From: Siderastrea siderea
Lineage: Eukaryota > Cnidaria > Anthozoa > Scleractinia > Rhizangiidae
DNA length: 64,000 nucleotides
Assembly: GCA_964030785.1 (NCBI GenBank)
Contig: OZ034967.1
Span: 56,085,265-56,149,264, forward strand
Direction of reading: 5' to 3'
The notes beneath the pieces were generated by a model. It did not search any database. It saw nothing but the letters and a program-made list of their open reading frames with translations, and was not told where the DNA came from. The position numbers and the translations under genes were made by a program. The stretch's first letter is position 1; each line of letters opens with the position of its first letter. This document shows, in pieces, positions 1-10,688 of the stretch.

Positions 1-396
1 ATGCTATATATACTTTATTACTTTTTATGCGGTTTAATCCCTAACAAAATCTTTAGACTCCTTAGGCCTTCTTAACAGCAAGAATTTCGCTAACACCCCT
101 AAATTCATACACAAGAAAGAAATAGCTTGTTGCCACAACACAAGTATAAGCGTTACATTCATCTTTTAACATTTTCAAAGAGTTTTAGATTTAATCTCCT
201 GAAGGAGGGGGGAAATTAAATCTCAACGCGATTTTTTTTGCCCTGTTTGGAAATCGTTTCGCAAACTGAAGGAAAAGAAAGCGCTTATGCATATATTTTC
301 TTGTATGAACTCCAAAAGCCAGCCATATGAAATTTTGTTTTAGCGGGTTAAAATTGTTTCATTGGGCTAATTAGTTTGCTATAAAAACTGACTTAC
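1..396 (-). other. intron 1 (partial) of the PAN/apple-type gene
   Basis: This stretch lies downstream of a GTAAGT donor (complement of 391-396) on the minus strand, so it is read as the start of the first intron of the 397-747 gene. I see no second exon and no RNA gene in it. The rest of the gene would lie before the window. Confidence 0.5.
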
Positions 397-747
397 CGCA
401 ACAGAGAAGTGCTGAAAGGTGTAGTCGACCGTCAATTGCTGAGGAGAAGTGAACTTGTCAGATGCAAGTATCTCACAAATGTGTTCTCCCTGGTCATTCC
501 CATTTCCATAATTCACAGAAGTGCAGTTGCGGTGAATTAAACACTTGCCGCCGCAATCAGAGAAATTCTGGACATTTAGAGAATCCAAAAGATCGGTATT
601 AAGTCTCTGATTTTCATTTCGAACAAAATTTGCGTAGCTCACACCTTTAGCAAAATCTCGGACTATCTTTTGCTCTGAAAGGGCTACGCAAAAGAAAAGG
701 ATAAAGGCAATACTGACAAAAATTAAATAAGGCTTGAAGCGTTTCAT
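397..747 (-). CDS. first coding exon: secreted PAN/apple-domain-like protein
   Basis: The exon encodes 117 residues from a true ATG at 745-747. It opens with a basic n-region and a hydrophobic core (about residues 7-24, rich in I, F, V, L), which is a classic signal peptide. A Cys-rich segment follows with CGGKC, then RNC, then ICE (about residues 65-92). This spacing resembles PAN/apple modules, which bind protein or carbohydrate in extracellular proteins and are common in cnidarian secreted proteins. The open frame runs only five codons past a GTAAGT donor (complement of 391-396), leaving phase 0 at the junction. The exon is intact. Later exons lie outside the window, so the full architecture is unknown. 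The family call rests on cysteine pattern only. Confidence 0.7.
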
Positions 748-3700
748 GATATGCCTCCGAAATACAAAGTAAGTTTAAAGGCATTTAGTAACCCTGAAGC
801 TTGAACTTACGTCACAGACATGTAGCCATGGAGAAAGCACGTGGTATATAGCTTTCAGTTATCATTTGCCAATCACGTGAATTTGATTCAACTTTCATGT
901 GTTTGGTTTTTACTTATGTAGTGTTTCCATATTAGGAAATTGATGTTGCATCTAAAGCATTTTTGGCACATAGGATATTGAGCCAATTATATTATAATTA
1001 GGGGCTGAGGAAAAAGTTAATTTAAAACAAAAAACAGAGTAAAGAGTTTAAATAGATAATTTAAATATCACCCCATTGTTTGTTTTCATCGTTTACACAT
1101 TGAATTCAGTTTTCATAGCAATTTGATTGCATGAGAGAGGCCCTCGGGAGCTTTCTAAAGTGCGCGAAAAGGCTTGGTACCTACTAGCGACATAACGATG
1201 ATAATCAGGTCATAACATAAGCTTGTTATTATCTGGTGGGAGCAAATATCTTAAATCCTGTTTAGAGAGCGCCTCGAATTAAGGACGCCACCTAGAAATG
1301 ACCCTGACCATAAAATATCAAAACTAGACGTTCATTGGCCAGTACGCATTGGATCATTAGTGATTTTATGATTATGATTATCTCGGTAAGGTTTTCACGT
1401 TTCCATTAAGATTAATGGTGACATAATATAAGAAAATAATCGATAGCGTTCTCGAAGAACTTTTTTATCGCCTTTAAGTGAGAGAAAGAGCGACAATGCT
1501 GCATCGTGTGGAGTGTAGCATAGCCTGTAATGACAAACTTCTTATCGATATTTCTGAACAAACTTTTCAAATGGCAGAAAAAATACAAACGAGTAAAACC
1601 CAAAATATCATACTTTTACCATAATATTTTGGTAGAAAATAATAACTTGCAGAAGCTTAAAGCAAAACCAAAACGTTCGCTATTATTTTTAAAAATGTTA
1701 TTGTAACCGTTTCTTCAAACGACATACAAGGGTGGACACACAACAGTGTTCTGACCCAGGGATAAACGAATAAAATTGGCCGGGCGCTTGGAAGAGTTGA
1801 AGACAATGCACCCAGGAAACGGAAGATCTCCACAAATCCATTTGCAGCTGAGTACAACACGACACGATGAAATAGACTAACCAACCAGAATTCAGTGATG
1901 CTTTCAAGGAAGCCAACGGAAAGCCACAAGGCTTTTTTTGGGAACACTCTATCCCCAATTCTCGGGCTTTCTGTTCATTGCGCCTTCAATTCATTCAAAG
2001 CCGTCCTCAACCATCATTATGCACAAGCTTTTCTTGTTCCCAAAATCCTGGAAATCCACGTTCTTCTAAGTCCATATGCTCCAACTGCAAAGTAGCTCGG
2101 AACTTAGCGACAAAGACAACTTCCTACTTTCAGTTGATCTGTGTAATAGATTTTTATTCTAGTGTTTTGTTTGTTTTGGGCTCGCAGTAATTGGCACATG
2201 CTGTTGTGGTGCCCCCGTCTGTAATTATGTATTCATTGACACTATTTTTCTATCGATTATTTTTATTTTTTGTACATGCATTCATATGTATTTCCCCAAG
2301 CGATGCTAATAAATTAAAGTTAAAATAAAGTAAGAGAAATTGAATTCTTGAATTCTGATAGGATCTAAATCGATTTTCAATTACTTGACTGCAGCTTCAG
2401 GAACGCTGGTGTTGCCAGACTCACAGAACAGCTGGAAATCCGACATAAAATCAAATATATATATATCGCCTACTTAATTTTTCAGGTGCGTGGCCTTTAG
2501 CTTAGTATAACAGGGAGTAAGAAGAGCGGCCGAAGGAATGGAAGGTTGATGTCAGTGTGGAGTCCTGGAGCCACAATTTTTGTTAAGGAGCTCGGAGCCT
2601 GAAGCCTTTCTTGACGCTGTGAAGGGAGGTAATGCTCCTAGTCGTTTCACGCCACAGAAACTCGATCTAGGCACCGACTTTGTTGAAGCATCTGGTTCGT
2701 TCAATATGTTGGACTAAACACAAATCTTTTCACCGACTTTTCCTGGCTAACTTGATGTATGCTATTGCCAAAAAAAAATCAGACGGTAGTTCCGCAAAGC
2801 GGAAGATGATCTTTATTGCATTTTCCTAAAATTTTCGCTGCACGTGATTACTTCAATATCTTGTACAGAACTTTACGAGATACTTTACAGTGCCTTGATC
2901 AAAGAACCATATTACCATGCAGCTGGTAGTTACAAGCCTCCGATATCCTGCAAACAATCCTACGGCAAACAATTGGTTTTCTTTTCGGCTGCACTTTCTT
3001 GTCTTGGCATATTATTTCAGCTAGTTAGCTGGCACTAACAAGGAGCTATTATACATCCCAAACAGTCATAATATAAACCATGAAACTAAAGGGTTCAGTG
3101 ACTTTTTGACCAAAATCGTCTCATCCCTGTCTTTGGGCGTGCTCAGAAGGTCTGATGATTTAAATGCTAGTACACACAATCCTCCTTAATAGTTGGAAGT
3201 TCTAGTCTAGGCAGCTTGGTGTTAGCGTCAAGCTGATGGATGACGATCTATTTCTATTTATGAGATATATACTCACAAAAGGATTCTGCGGTAAACATTC
3301 CAATTCGACACTGAGTGTTTTCTGGCGTAACACGGTCAAACAAATTGCTCCTCTCTTGAGGAAAATCAATGTTTCGCAGCCCTGTTGCCACTTCAATATT
3401 CAGGCCCTAGCTTTCTAAGTCTTTCTCTACAATTTCCAGGTTGAATTGGATGTCCCTGACTTGCACTGTCTTGTCCTGACTACGGCTAGGCTTATAGATA
3501 AAAAATGGGAACATCCACCCTTGAGATATATAGGATGTTGTTCCCTTAATCGAGCATGCTTCTGAAGAAATATTTACATCATAAAATATTGCCATTTGAT
3601 TGTCAAATTTGTTTATACCAAAAAAATGAAGGAGTCGTGAAAGGAATAGACTCTGTAATTCTACCGCTTAAAAAATGCTTGATTGCAAATTGCAAGTTAA

Positions 3701-4199
3701 GTTTGTTTTTCTCCTCAGTCATTGGTTGAAGTAACCAAAACTGAACCTTTGATGTGACTCACGAATTTTTAAAATGAATTATAAGCAAACAAAAACAGCA
3801 AAGCCAGGACAATTGCTTGCTTTAATTTCGTGGCTGTTGAAAATTTTGGCAATCACTGTACTGTTAAAAGGAGTAGGCTTTTTTGAAGGGGTAAACTAGG
3901 GGCAAACTGCATATCTTTAACACTGACAAAAATAAGAGACTTGAAAGGGGAAAGAAAAAATTGATCTTATCTGCTGCAGGCACAAAATTACTGTAAACCA
4001 ATCCCAATTTTTTGCAGATTCAGTTTTCAGGTATTTGTCTTCTGTTTCTCAGTCTTAAATTAAGTGGATAAAACCGTTATCGTAACCTCACACGTCCTCC
4101 TATCGTAACTTCACTTTTTTAAGTGGTAGACGTTTTACAAAAAGTACAAGAAATACCATGCAGTATGCTAATCGCTCACCCGTCCATTCTCGGAGTTAA
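748..4199. other. noncoding, upstream of the PAN-type exon
   Basis: No supportable gene is seen here. ORFs of 60-96 codons at 1412-2190 and 2844-3595 occur on both strands, lack recognisable domains and overlap each other. An A-rich tail with AATAAA near 2307-2330 could be the end of an old retrotransposed copy, but I cannot assign it. The promoter and 5' UTR of the 397-747 gene should lie just above 748, with no clear TATA box visible. Confidence 0.5.
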
Positions 4200-4460
4200 C
4201 CTTTGGTTCTAAAGTTTCAGACTATTTAAATGAAAGTTACAGAGCAGTAGTTTCCTATGGTGATGTTTGCTGACTTTCGATTCTATGAACAAACAAACGG
4301 CATCTGTGAAAAAGTTCCAATGTGTGAACATTCAAATCTGAAAGCTACTGAGTAGTTCTATTCGGTTGCTCTTTTTATTATGCTTTACAAGGTGGATCTA
4401 ACTGAGTGAATTCCTATAGTTAATGTGACTATTCAAATGAAAGTTCTTCGATTAACAGAA
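4200..4460 (+). repeat. dispersed repeat (TTCAAATGAAAG / TACAAGGTGG family)
   Basis: Two diverged units share the string order TT(C)AAATGAAAG, then a T-rich spacer, then TACAAGGTGG and TCTAAC. The same order occurs at 5820-6096, 6491-6590 and 11160-11265. It is noncoding and looks like a decayed tandem or interspersed repeat. Confidence 0.55.
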
Positions 4461-5412
4461 CTTTATTGGGGTGCTGTAAGTTGTGTTGTAGTCCAGAAGA
4501 AGAACGAATAGTATCTCACAATCCTTTGCCTCATGAAATTTCGCGAAGATGGCGAATGTCTTGTGACACTTGGTGGATTTTGCCTGTTTTCGCTTTGAAT
4601 TTTTTCACAGATAAAGGGTTTCGCTGGGGATAGCACACTTCAAAACTTTCATCATGAAATAGGTGTTGTTTCTTTTGAATATAGTACATTAGAAATAGGT
4701 TATTTTAGATAATTTGAAAAACAATGTCTCACGCCATCTGTTACCACCGCTTCAATGAGTTGCACGAAGTTAATTATAGGTCTCTTTATTCTTGAGTAAT
4801 TTACAGAAACAGTTAAAATCTGAATAATTAAAAGGTATTTGGACAACTTTGCACCATAATGACCCTTAGTGACCCGACAGTTTCAAATTTCTGAAGGTTT
4901 GAAAATGGTCCAAATCCCCGCAATTGCGAGTAACACGTTTTAACTCACATGGCGATTGCACGACAAATTTAATAGAGTAATAAGCAGGGTAAGGAGATTA
5001 ATTGCGCTTTTTCTTTATTGTGCTTTCTGTGCGAGCAAGGAGTGAATTAATCGTTTTTGTTTTGCTAGATAAACTCAAAAGGAGCCGTGAAGATTACCAG
5101 TCATTAGCAGTTGCTTTATCCTAGAGTATGGTCAACTGTGCGAAAGATATCACTATTGCTGTCTCTTCTTGAAATGGTCGAAGTAGTTTGACACAAAACT
5201 TCGAGATCGCAAATTATTGTTCCAGTTAACTGTCTATTGTCCTGTGCATTTAAAAACTACTCGAGGAATAATTCGAGGAAGCGATTTTGAATACATTTCT
5301 TACAATCATAAACAACATCCTCGTGTAACCACAAGAAACAGCTCGCTGTATCTCGTCTTTAACAACGAATTCGAATCGATGATCGAAACTTGACAATTAA
5401 GAATATACTCAC

Positions 5413-5617
5413 GGCGATATCGCAAATGCGGTTTATTTGAATCAAGTAGGACTGCACAAACCGCCGAACTGTTCTTCAACTGAGCGATCATCGATGTACT
5501 TCGAGAGCGATCAGATCCTTCATCTGGGCAAACTTTCAAGGAAACTGTAACGAATTTCCTTGCATTATTAGGTGCGGCATAGGCAAAGCCTTTGAGCTGA
5601 ACACTAAATTCTTCCAT
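5413..5617 (-). CDS. possible first coding exon, unknown protein
   Basis: An open frame starts at ATG (complement of 5615-5617), beginning MEEFSVQLKGF, and reaches a good GTGAGT donor at the complement of 5407-5412 after 68 codons. It contains two cysteines, a DEGSDRSRS polar stretch and no signal peptide or known motif. Composition looks more protein-like than neighbouring chance ORFs, but no partner exon was found between 748 and 5400. It could equally be a chance ORF. Confidence 0.25.
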
Positions 5618-5819
5618 TGATACGCAGCGTGAGCACTAGACCAGAAGCGTTATTACGAAACAGAGTATTTTGCGTTGTAACACGTTACAAACGAAGCTGC
5701 CGCCGTTTGAGTGAAACTCATTCCATCGATCCCTCGAGAGACTGATGACGTCACTTCAGATTTTGATAATATAGTTGCAAACGCAAAGGATTGTGGGATA
5801 CTATTCATTCTTCTTCTGG

Positions 5820-6096
5820 TTGTAGTCTGTGAATGAATTCCTAAAGTGTGTTTATTCAGGTGGAAGGTATTGAGCATTGCTGTCCTGTGATGATGTTCTC
5901 GTCCTGTACAAGGTGGTACCAACTTCTTAGTCGTTAGATGAAGCTGATGCTTAAGTGTCGCCGTTCAAATGAAAGCTACTGTGCACTACTTACCAGTGGC
6001 TCTGTTTGTTATGCTGTACAAGGTGGTTCCACAGGCTACCCGATGGTGGTTCTAGATTTTAAACGTGTGGATGAAATCCTGAAGCGTGACCATTAA
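5820..6096 (+). repeat. dispersed repeat, 130-bp-type units (left of MITE)
   Basis: Contains GTACAAGGTGGT and TTCAAATGAAAGCTACT in the same order as the 4200-4460 units, more regularly arrayed. The array is interrupted by the inverted-repeat element at 6097-6490 and resumes after it. Confidence 0.6.
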
Positions 6097-6490
6097 GGAC
6101 GGTGCCTCCTTTTGTTACTGCGCATACGTTCTGCGCATCTCGGGATATTCGGGTTTTGTAAGGAATTTGCCCACTAATACAAAAAGATTTTTGCGCGGTT
6201 TATGACTATGTGGAAAAAGCAGATCTTAGCAAGGGCTATCAGAATCCAAAAAGAAGATGGGGGGTAACCACACATTTTTCAGAGATAATTAAGCTTAAAT
6301 TTGGAAAGAAATTACCATACATTCTTTGTATTTTAACGCGTTTTTAGAATTATCGTTGTTAAATTATCTCTGAAAAATGCGTGGCTACCCACATTTTTCT
6401 TTTTGGATTCCAATAACCTTTGATGTGATCTACTTTTTCCCCATAGTCATAACCTTTGCAAAAATACCTCTGAATTAGGAGGCACCGTCC
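6097..6490. mobile_element. nonautonomous DNA transposon (MITE) with 13-bp TIRs
   Basis: The ends are a perfect inverted repeat, GGACGGTGCCTCC at 6097-6109 and its complement at 6478-6490. Pairing continues inside: a segment around 6190-6220 with a GACTATGTGGAAAAAG core matches in reverse the segment near 6430-6450, and an AATTATCTCTGAAAAATG-type segment near 6362 matches 6272-6290 in reverse. The element is therefore largely fold-back. It has no coding capacity and sits inside an older dispersed repeat. The target duplication is unclear, so I do not assign a superfamily. Confidence 0.8.
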
Positions 6491-6590
6491 AAAATACGCA
6501 AGGTGGTGAGTATTACTTTCCAGTGGTACTATTTTAATATTGCGCTATACAAGGTTGTTCTAACTTTGAATGTTGTTAGGTAGTGCTTTT
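6491..6590 (+). repeat. dispersed repeat, continuation right of MITE
   Basis: CAAGGTGG, TACTTTCC and TATACAAGGTTGTTCTAAC resume the repeat array interrupted at 6097, which dates the MITE as younger than the repeat. Confidence 0.5.
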
Positions 6591-6690
6591 CTGTCAATGA
6601 CAGGATAAATTTGTTTCTGAACATTTTGCAGCTCAGGGTGAAGATTGTGATTGTTTTTCATTCTTCAAACTTGCTCTTAGGAGTAAAAGC

Positions 6691-7280
6691 CTAGACAGTT
6701 CGAAAAAACAATATTAGTCCAACACGAGCTCGAGGGACTTGACAGCCAGGGTCGTACAAGGAATCCACACCATACTGCCCCACCGGGCCGAACTTAGTGC
6801 TGTGACTTCCGAAACACATTCCATGCCCAATATTCAGAGATGAATAACAATCACAGCCATCATCATCCAGCAGAATTGACCTGACGCCATTTTGATCACG
6901 GTACATGAATGAATCTTGAGTTCGCTGGGGTGCTTGGCCATACAACACCTGTGGTGACCAGATTGCTTTACTTGTCACCTCTCCGTAAGGTATGGTCTGG
7001 TGATCATGGAATGCTCGCCAAGCTGCATGCGCCACTGTGTTGCTGGAATCGAAACTCCATTTGTACTTGGTACCATAGGAATCGACTGCAAGCATCTCAG
7101 TGGAGTCTTCGTTGGCTGCCAAGGGAAGGCGACCAAAACAGTAAGGATCGATCGCTTTGCAATGATCAAACGCGTAAGCAAGTACGTCATTTTCTCCAGC
7201 TGGCCACGGGGCATTAGCATCAATCCACCAGAATGCTGTCCAGTCTCCACTGCTATCGAAGAAAACGCGATCTACAAAGG
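6691..7280 (-). CDS. terminal exon: extracellular Trp/Cys-rich domain, unrecognised family
   Basis: The exon begins after an AG acceptor (complement of 7281-7282, preceded by T-rich sequence) and ends at TAG (complement of 6691-6693), encoding about 195 residues. It is rich in Trp, Tyr, Gly and Asp. Visible landmarks in order are FDSSGDWTAFWWIDANAPWP, FDHC, YCFGRLP, KWSFDSSN, an AAWRAFHDHQ segment, LLDDDGCDCYSSL, GHGMCFG, YGVDSLYDPGC and a final hydrophobic VGLILFFR. Cysteines occur in an ordered series, as expected for a disulphide-bonded secreted or surface domain. I believe similar uncharacterised extracellular domains exist in cnidarian proteins, but I cannot name the family. No stops or frameshifts interrupt it. 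Upstream exons were not found before the transposon-rich stretch starting at about 7.7 kb. Confidence 0.65.
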
Positions 7281-7698
7281 CTAAATAAATGTAATTAGTA
7301 TATACCAACCAGTGGATAGTGTTTTTTGTGCGCTCTGATTGGCTACTCAATCTCGGGATAGTATCTGCTAGTCACCTTCACTTCGGTAAGTAGTTGTCAA
7401 TTGTACATAAAAGGCGCTCAGTATTGCCGTATTTCATAATCCATCAGCTGCGGCGGTTGTACTTTTGCAACAAAGCAATCTCTTACCAAGAGTCTGCGGA
7501 TCATTCGGTCATTAGAAGGTCGCCAGGAAAAAAACTCTGAGAAAGTGAGTTTTTTCCTAGAAATTCGTAATTCTATTTGACTTCTGCCCCTTGTCGTTAA
7601 ACAGTCAATCAAATAAATTGCATTCCTTCAATTATTCTAGAGTCTCGTCTTGCGATATATACGGCGGACAAACAAACAAAAAACACTTGCGGTTTTTT
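7281..7698 (-). other. intronic or upstream sequence of the 6691-7280 exon
   Basis: T-rich sequence with the acceptor at its left edge. A 64-codon minus ORF at 7418-7612 has no domain and no convincing splice sites. No other feature is seen. Confidence 0.4.
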
Positions 7699-7762
7699 GA
7701 TGAATGGATGGATGGATGGATGGATGAATGTACGGATGGATGGCCAGATGGATGGCCAGCCA
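7699..7762 (+). repeat. (ATGG)n microsatellite
   Basis: Imperfect tandem ATGG/GATGGATG units interrupted by ATGTACGG and GGCCA. It abuts the 5' edge of the LINE-like relic. Confidence 0.9.
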
Positions 7763-7769
7763 GTAAGGC

Positions 7770-8223
7770 AGGAAACACAACTCACGTATCTTGGAGTAGT
7801 GATAGATACCAGACTAAGTATAACCTGGCACATAGCTAACAACATCAGAAAAGCTAAACTGGCACTTGGACTCATTAGATATGCAGCGAAAGAAAACATC
7901 AGGCTTACCAGTTTAGCACGGCTGGTACGAGCAACAGTACTGAGCAGACTGCTGTATGGGTTAATCCTGTGCTCTCCAATCTCAGATTCCCAGTTCGCTA
8001 GTATGGACCGAGTCCTGTGCCAAGCTTTGCGAATCATCTCCAGGGCAACCTCCAAACAAAAAACAGGAGAGGCCATGCTCTATTATATGGGTTTCCCAAG
8101 TATGCAGCACTCTTACAGACTCCAAGCCGCTCAGCATATACGTCAGAACCTTCACTACAGAGAGTCACCCGTTATACAACGAACGTCACCACCACGAGGA
8201 CGTTACAGTAACACTCAAGCGTG
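7770..8223 (+). pseudogene. non-LTR retrotransposon (LINE) C-terminal fragment, left part
   Basis: The frame reads LTYLGVVIDTRLSITWHI, then ANNIRKAKLALGLIRYA and ATVLSRLLYGLILC. This is the thumb and post-RT region typical of LINE ORF2 proteins, where the Y-L-G-V-x-I-D motif follows the polymerase core. The catalytic RT domain itself is absent, so only a 3' portion survives. The reading frame shifts near 8170. The relic is cut at about 8224 by the Penelope-like element and an open frame seems to resume at 10785. Confidence 0.65.
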
Positions 8224-8232
8224 TAAATCCAT

Positions 8233-8575
8233 GAAACAAAAAACCAATTGCAAGGCTGATCGGACAGCTAAGAAGGGTAATAATTTTATTGCCCAATATT
8301 TCGGTGAGACAAAACTCACCTTCACCAGAGGCTGTAAAAGCTAAGTAAAAATTGAATGAAACGGTTACAAGATTTAAAATGATTAAAATGAAAAGATTAA
8401 ATATGATTGGTTGACAAACATAGAAAGCGGAAACGTGACTAACAGCTTTTTTTAAAAACAGAAATAGTTTCATAAAGTTTCATCTCGTCTGTTTATTCCG
8501 TGGGGTTCAAGTGTCTTGCCCTTTGAAATCAAAAATGCTTCTCTGGCTTTACGAATGCCCTCCCTGTTCGAGTGA
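8233..8575 (-). repeat. terminal (pLTR-type) repeat of the Penelope-like element, left copy
   Basis: This segment matches 10353-10688 in reverse complement over about 340 bp with scattered substitutions and small indels. It covers the end of the endonuclease frame and the 3' untranslated terminus, including a hammerhead-like motif. Confidence 0.85.
8264..8335 (-). ncRNA. hammerhead-ribozyme-like motif, left terminal copy
   Basis: Read on the minus strand, ACAGC and GCTGT (outer ends) can pair as stem I. A core CTGGTGA is followed by a perfect six-base stem II (GGTGAG/CTCACC, loop TTTTGT), then GAAA and a TATTG/CAATA hairpin. Hammerheads require CTGATGA, so this copy has one core change (A to G) and is probably inactive. 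Penelope-like elements are known to carry hammerheads in their terminal repeats. Confidence 0.55.
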
Positions 8576-9039
8576 ATGAGTTCTAGGGGAATGAGTTCTA
8601 TGTCGTTGATGGAGTGGCCAGGGAGAATGAAGTGATCTGAAACGGCGGTGGGTTGATCAATGTGACGATGGGTGATGGCTTTTTCGATTGCGCGTCTGTG
8701 TTCCCCAAATCTGTCGCTGAGTTGACGTTTAGTTTCTCCAATGTATTGTACCTTGCATCTGGAGCACTGTATCATATAGATGAGATTGGAAGATGAGCAA
8801 GAGATGTGATGTAGAATTTGCCTTTGTTCGTTAGTGGAGAAGAAGGTGTAAAACGTGGTTCCCTCTGTAATGAAAGGACATGTTTTGCACCTACTTCTGT
8901 TACAGTGGAAAGCTCCAGGTGTTTTGGGGGGGGGGGGTGGTCTGCGGTGTGTGGCTCTGACTAGAATGTCACGTAGGTTGTTGCAACGGCGGTATGATAT
9001 GAGAGGAGGATATGATATGAAAGGAATGCTGCTTTGCAT
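8470..9039 (-). CDS. GIY-YIG endonuclease domain of the Penelope-like element
   Basis: In a different frame from the RT, the sequence reads PPLISYRRCNNLRDILV, then a Cys-containing CNRSRCKTCPFI motif, then LIYMIQCSRCKVQYIGETKR with RQLSDRFGEHR. The last two are the Y-I/Q-Y-I-G core and the following catalytic Arg region of GIY-YIG nucleases, which nick target DNA for Penelope-like elements. A one-base-type indel between 8961 and 9039 separates it from the RT, since the intact parent should encode both in one ORF. A run of G on the plus strand near 8929-8940 encodes a poly-Pro stretch. The C-terminus ends at about 8470, within the inverted terminal repeat. Confidence 0.85.
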   Translation of the reverse strand: MQSSIPFISYPPLISYRRCNNLRDILVRATHRRPPPPPKTPGAFHCNRSRCKTCPFITEGTTFYTFFSTNEQRQILHHISCSSSNLIYMIQCSRCKVQYIGETKRQLSDRFGEHRRAIEKAITHRHIDQPTAVSDHFILPGHSINDIELIPLELIHSNREGIRKAREAFLISKGKTLEPHGINRRDETL

Positions 9040-10349
9040 CGCTGTGAAGAACGAAGAATGTTTAGGTTGTTGAAAATGATTTGACGTATGTTAGGAAGGG
9101 CTGGATTAAATGTTACTACAAACGGGATTCTCTTATTCTCTTGTTTCGTAGATGTTTCGAGGGCTTTGCTGCGTGGAATTTGACGCACTTTCTCCATTTC
9201 TTCTTTAAGAAAACGGTGTTGACATCCTCTCTTGATTAAATGTGTTGTGAGTGCGTTGGAACGTGTGTTAAAGAACTCATCCGTTGAACAAATTCTTCTA
9301 AGTCGTAAGGCCATGCTGAACGGGATTGATTGTTTGGTGTGAGATGGGTGGCAGGATGATTTAAGGAGATACTGATGTTTGTCTGTAGGCTTAACATAAA
9401 GGTCAGTTTCTAATCTGCCGTTGATGATCAGTACGTTAACATCAAGGAAAGGGATTTCGTTGTAGGAGAAGGAATTGGTAAATTTGATTGTAGGATGTAG
9501 GTTGTTTAAGTATGTGATAAAATCATTTAATTTTTCTTCGCCATGTGTCCAGAGGAGGAAGATGTCATCGATGTAACGCCACCAAATTAGGGGAGAATGT
9601 GAAGCAGCTGCTAGAGCGTCTTTTTCAAATTTTCCCACGAAAAGGTTGGCGTATGAGGGAGCCATTTTGGTTCCCATAGCTGTTCCGTTAATTTGTCTGT
9701 AATGCTGTCCATTAAAAGTGAAAGTGTTATTAGTAAGTATCATGCGAATGAGATCACAGAGTCTGGTCATCTGGATAGTAGGATTGAGTCGTTGGTCCAG
9801 AAATTCGCTGCAGGCTTGGATTCCGTCATTATGAGGAATGTTTGTATAGAGTGAAGATACATCAAGGGTAACGAGTAAAACACCATCAGGTAGTTGACCG
9901 ATGCTGTTGAGTTTGTTGAGAAAATGGGGGGTGTCTTTTATGTAAGAAGGAAGTTTGGTAACTAGTGGTTGAAGATGAAAATCGACAAATTGGGAAATAC
10001 GTTCTGTGGGATGGCTATTGCTAGAGACTATAGGGCGACCAGGATGACCCTGTTTGTGTATTTTAGGAATGGTGTAAAAGCGACCTGGTTTAGGAGAGTT
10101 TTCTTTGAGGTATTTCGCCGTCTCGTCATCAATCATTTTGTCAAATTGTAATCCGGAAATGTATCTTTTGACACATTCGTGAGTGAGCGGAGTAATGTCT
10201 TTGTCGATTTTTTCGTAGAATTCTGTGTCGTTGAGTTGTCGGAGGCATTCATTTTCGTAGCAGTCCATGTCCATGTCCATGACAACCGTCCCCGAGCCTT
10301 TGTCTGCGGGTTTAATGATGATATCTTCTCGCCGGATGAGACGTTTCAA
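8961..10349 (-). CDS. Penelope-like reverse transcriptase (N-terminally truncated)
   Basis: About 460 codons are open. RT landmarks in order are IIIKPADKGSGTVVMD at the N-terminal end, RPIVSSNSHPTERIS, motif A LVTLDVSSLYTNIPHNDG with its catalytic Asp, motif B GTKMAPSYANLFVGKFE, and motif C WWRYIDDIFLLW with the catalytic Asp pair. EIPFLDVNV follows. These are hallmarks of Penelope/Poseidon-type RTs rather than LINE or LTR RTs. The protein would copy RNA into DNA at a nick made by the endonuclease. The expected N-terminal extension is missing, because the coding sequence stops at the junction with the inverted terminal copy near 10352. The last residues run out of frame near 8961-9040. Confidence 0.88.
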   Translation of the reverse strand: MKRLIRREDIIIKPADKGSGTVVMDMDMDCYENECLRQLNDTEFYEKIDKDITPLTHECVKRYISGLQFDKMIDDETAKYLKENSPKPGRFYTIPKIHKQGHPGRPIVSSNSHPTERISQFVDFHLQPLVTKLPSYIKDTPHFLNKLNSIGQLPDGVLLVTLDVSSLYTNIPHNDGIQACSEFLDQRLNPTIQMTRLCDLIRMILTNNTFTFNGQHYRQINGTAMGTKMAPSYANLFVGKFEKDALAAASHSPLIWWRYIDDIFLLWTHGEEKLNDFITYLNNLHPTIKFTNSFSYNEIPFLDVNVLIINGRLETDLYVKPTDKHQYLLKSSCHPSHTKQSIPFSMALRLRRICSTDEFFNTRSNALTTHLIKRGCQHRFLKEEMEKVRQIPRSKALETSTKQENKRIPFVVTFNPALPNIRQIIFNNLNILRSSQRCKAAFLSYHILLSYHTAVATTYVTF

Positions 10350-10352
10350 AGC

Positions 10353-10688
10353 TCGAACAGGGACAGCATTCGTAAAGCCAGAGAAACATGTTTGGTTTCA
10401 AAGGGCAAGACACTTGAACCCCACGGAATAAACAGACAAGATGAAACTTAATCTATTTCTATTTTTTAAAAAAGCTGTTAGTCACGTTTCCGCTTTCTAT
10501 GTTTGTCAACCAATCATATTTAATCTTTTTATTTTAATCATTTTAAATCTTGTAACCGTTTCATTCGATTTTTACTTAGCTTTTACAGCCCCTGATGAAG
10601 GTGAGTTTTGTCTGACCGAAATATTGGGCAATAAAATTATTACCCTTCTTAGCTGTCCGATCAGCCTTACAATTGGTTTTTTGTTTTA
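10353..10688 (+). repeat. terminal repeat of the Penelope-like element, inverted right copy
   Basis: Inverted copy of 8233-8575, beginning with CTCGAACAGGGA directly at the truncated 5' end of the RT frame. Its substitutions relative to the left copy show that the two have diverged since insertion. Confidence 0.85.
10585..10656 (+). ncRNA. hammerhead-ribozyme-like motif, right terminal copy
   Basis: ACAGC and GCTGT again flank the motif. Here the core CTGATGA is intact, but stem II (GGTGAG versus CTGACC) carries one mismatch. GAAA and the TATTG/CAATA hairpin follow. Stem III does not fit the textbook layout perfectly, so activity is uncertain. Confidence 0.55.

Noticed and set aside
6909..7284. 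Plus-strand ORFs of 94-102 codons
   Set aside because: Antisense to the well-supported minus-strand exon at 6691-7280.
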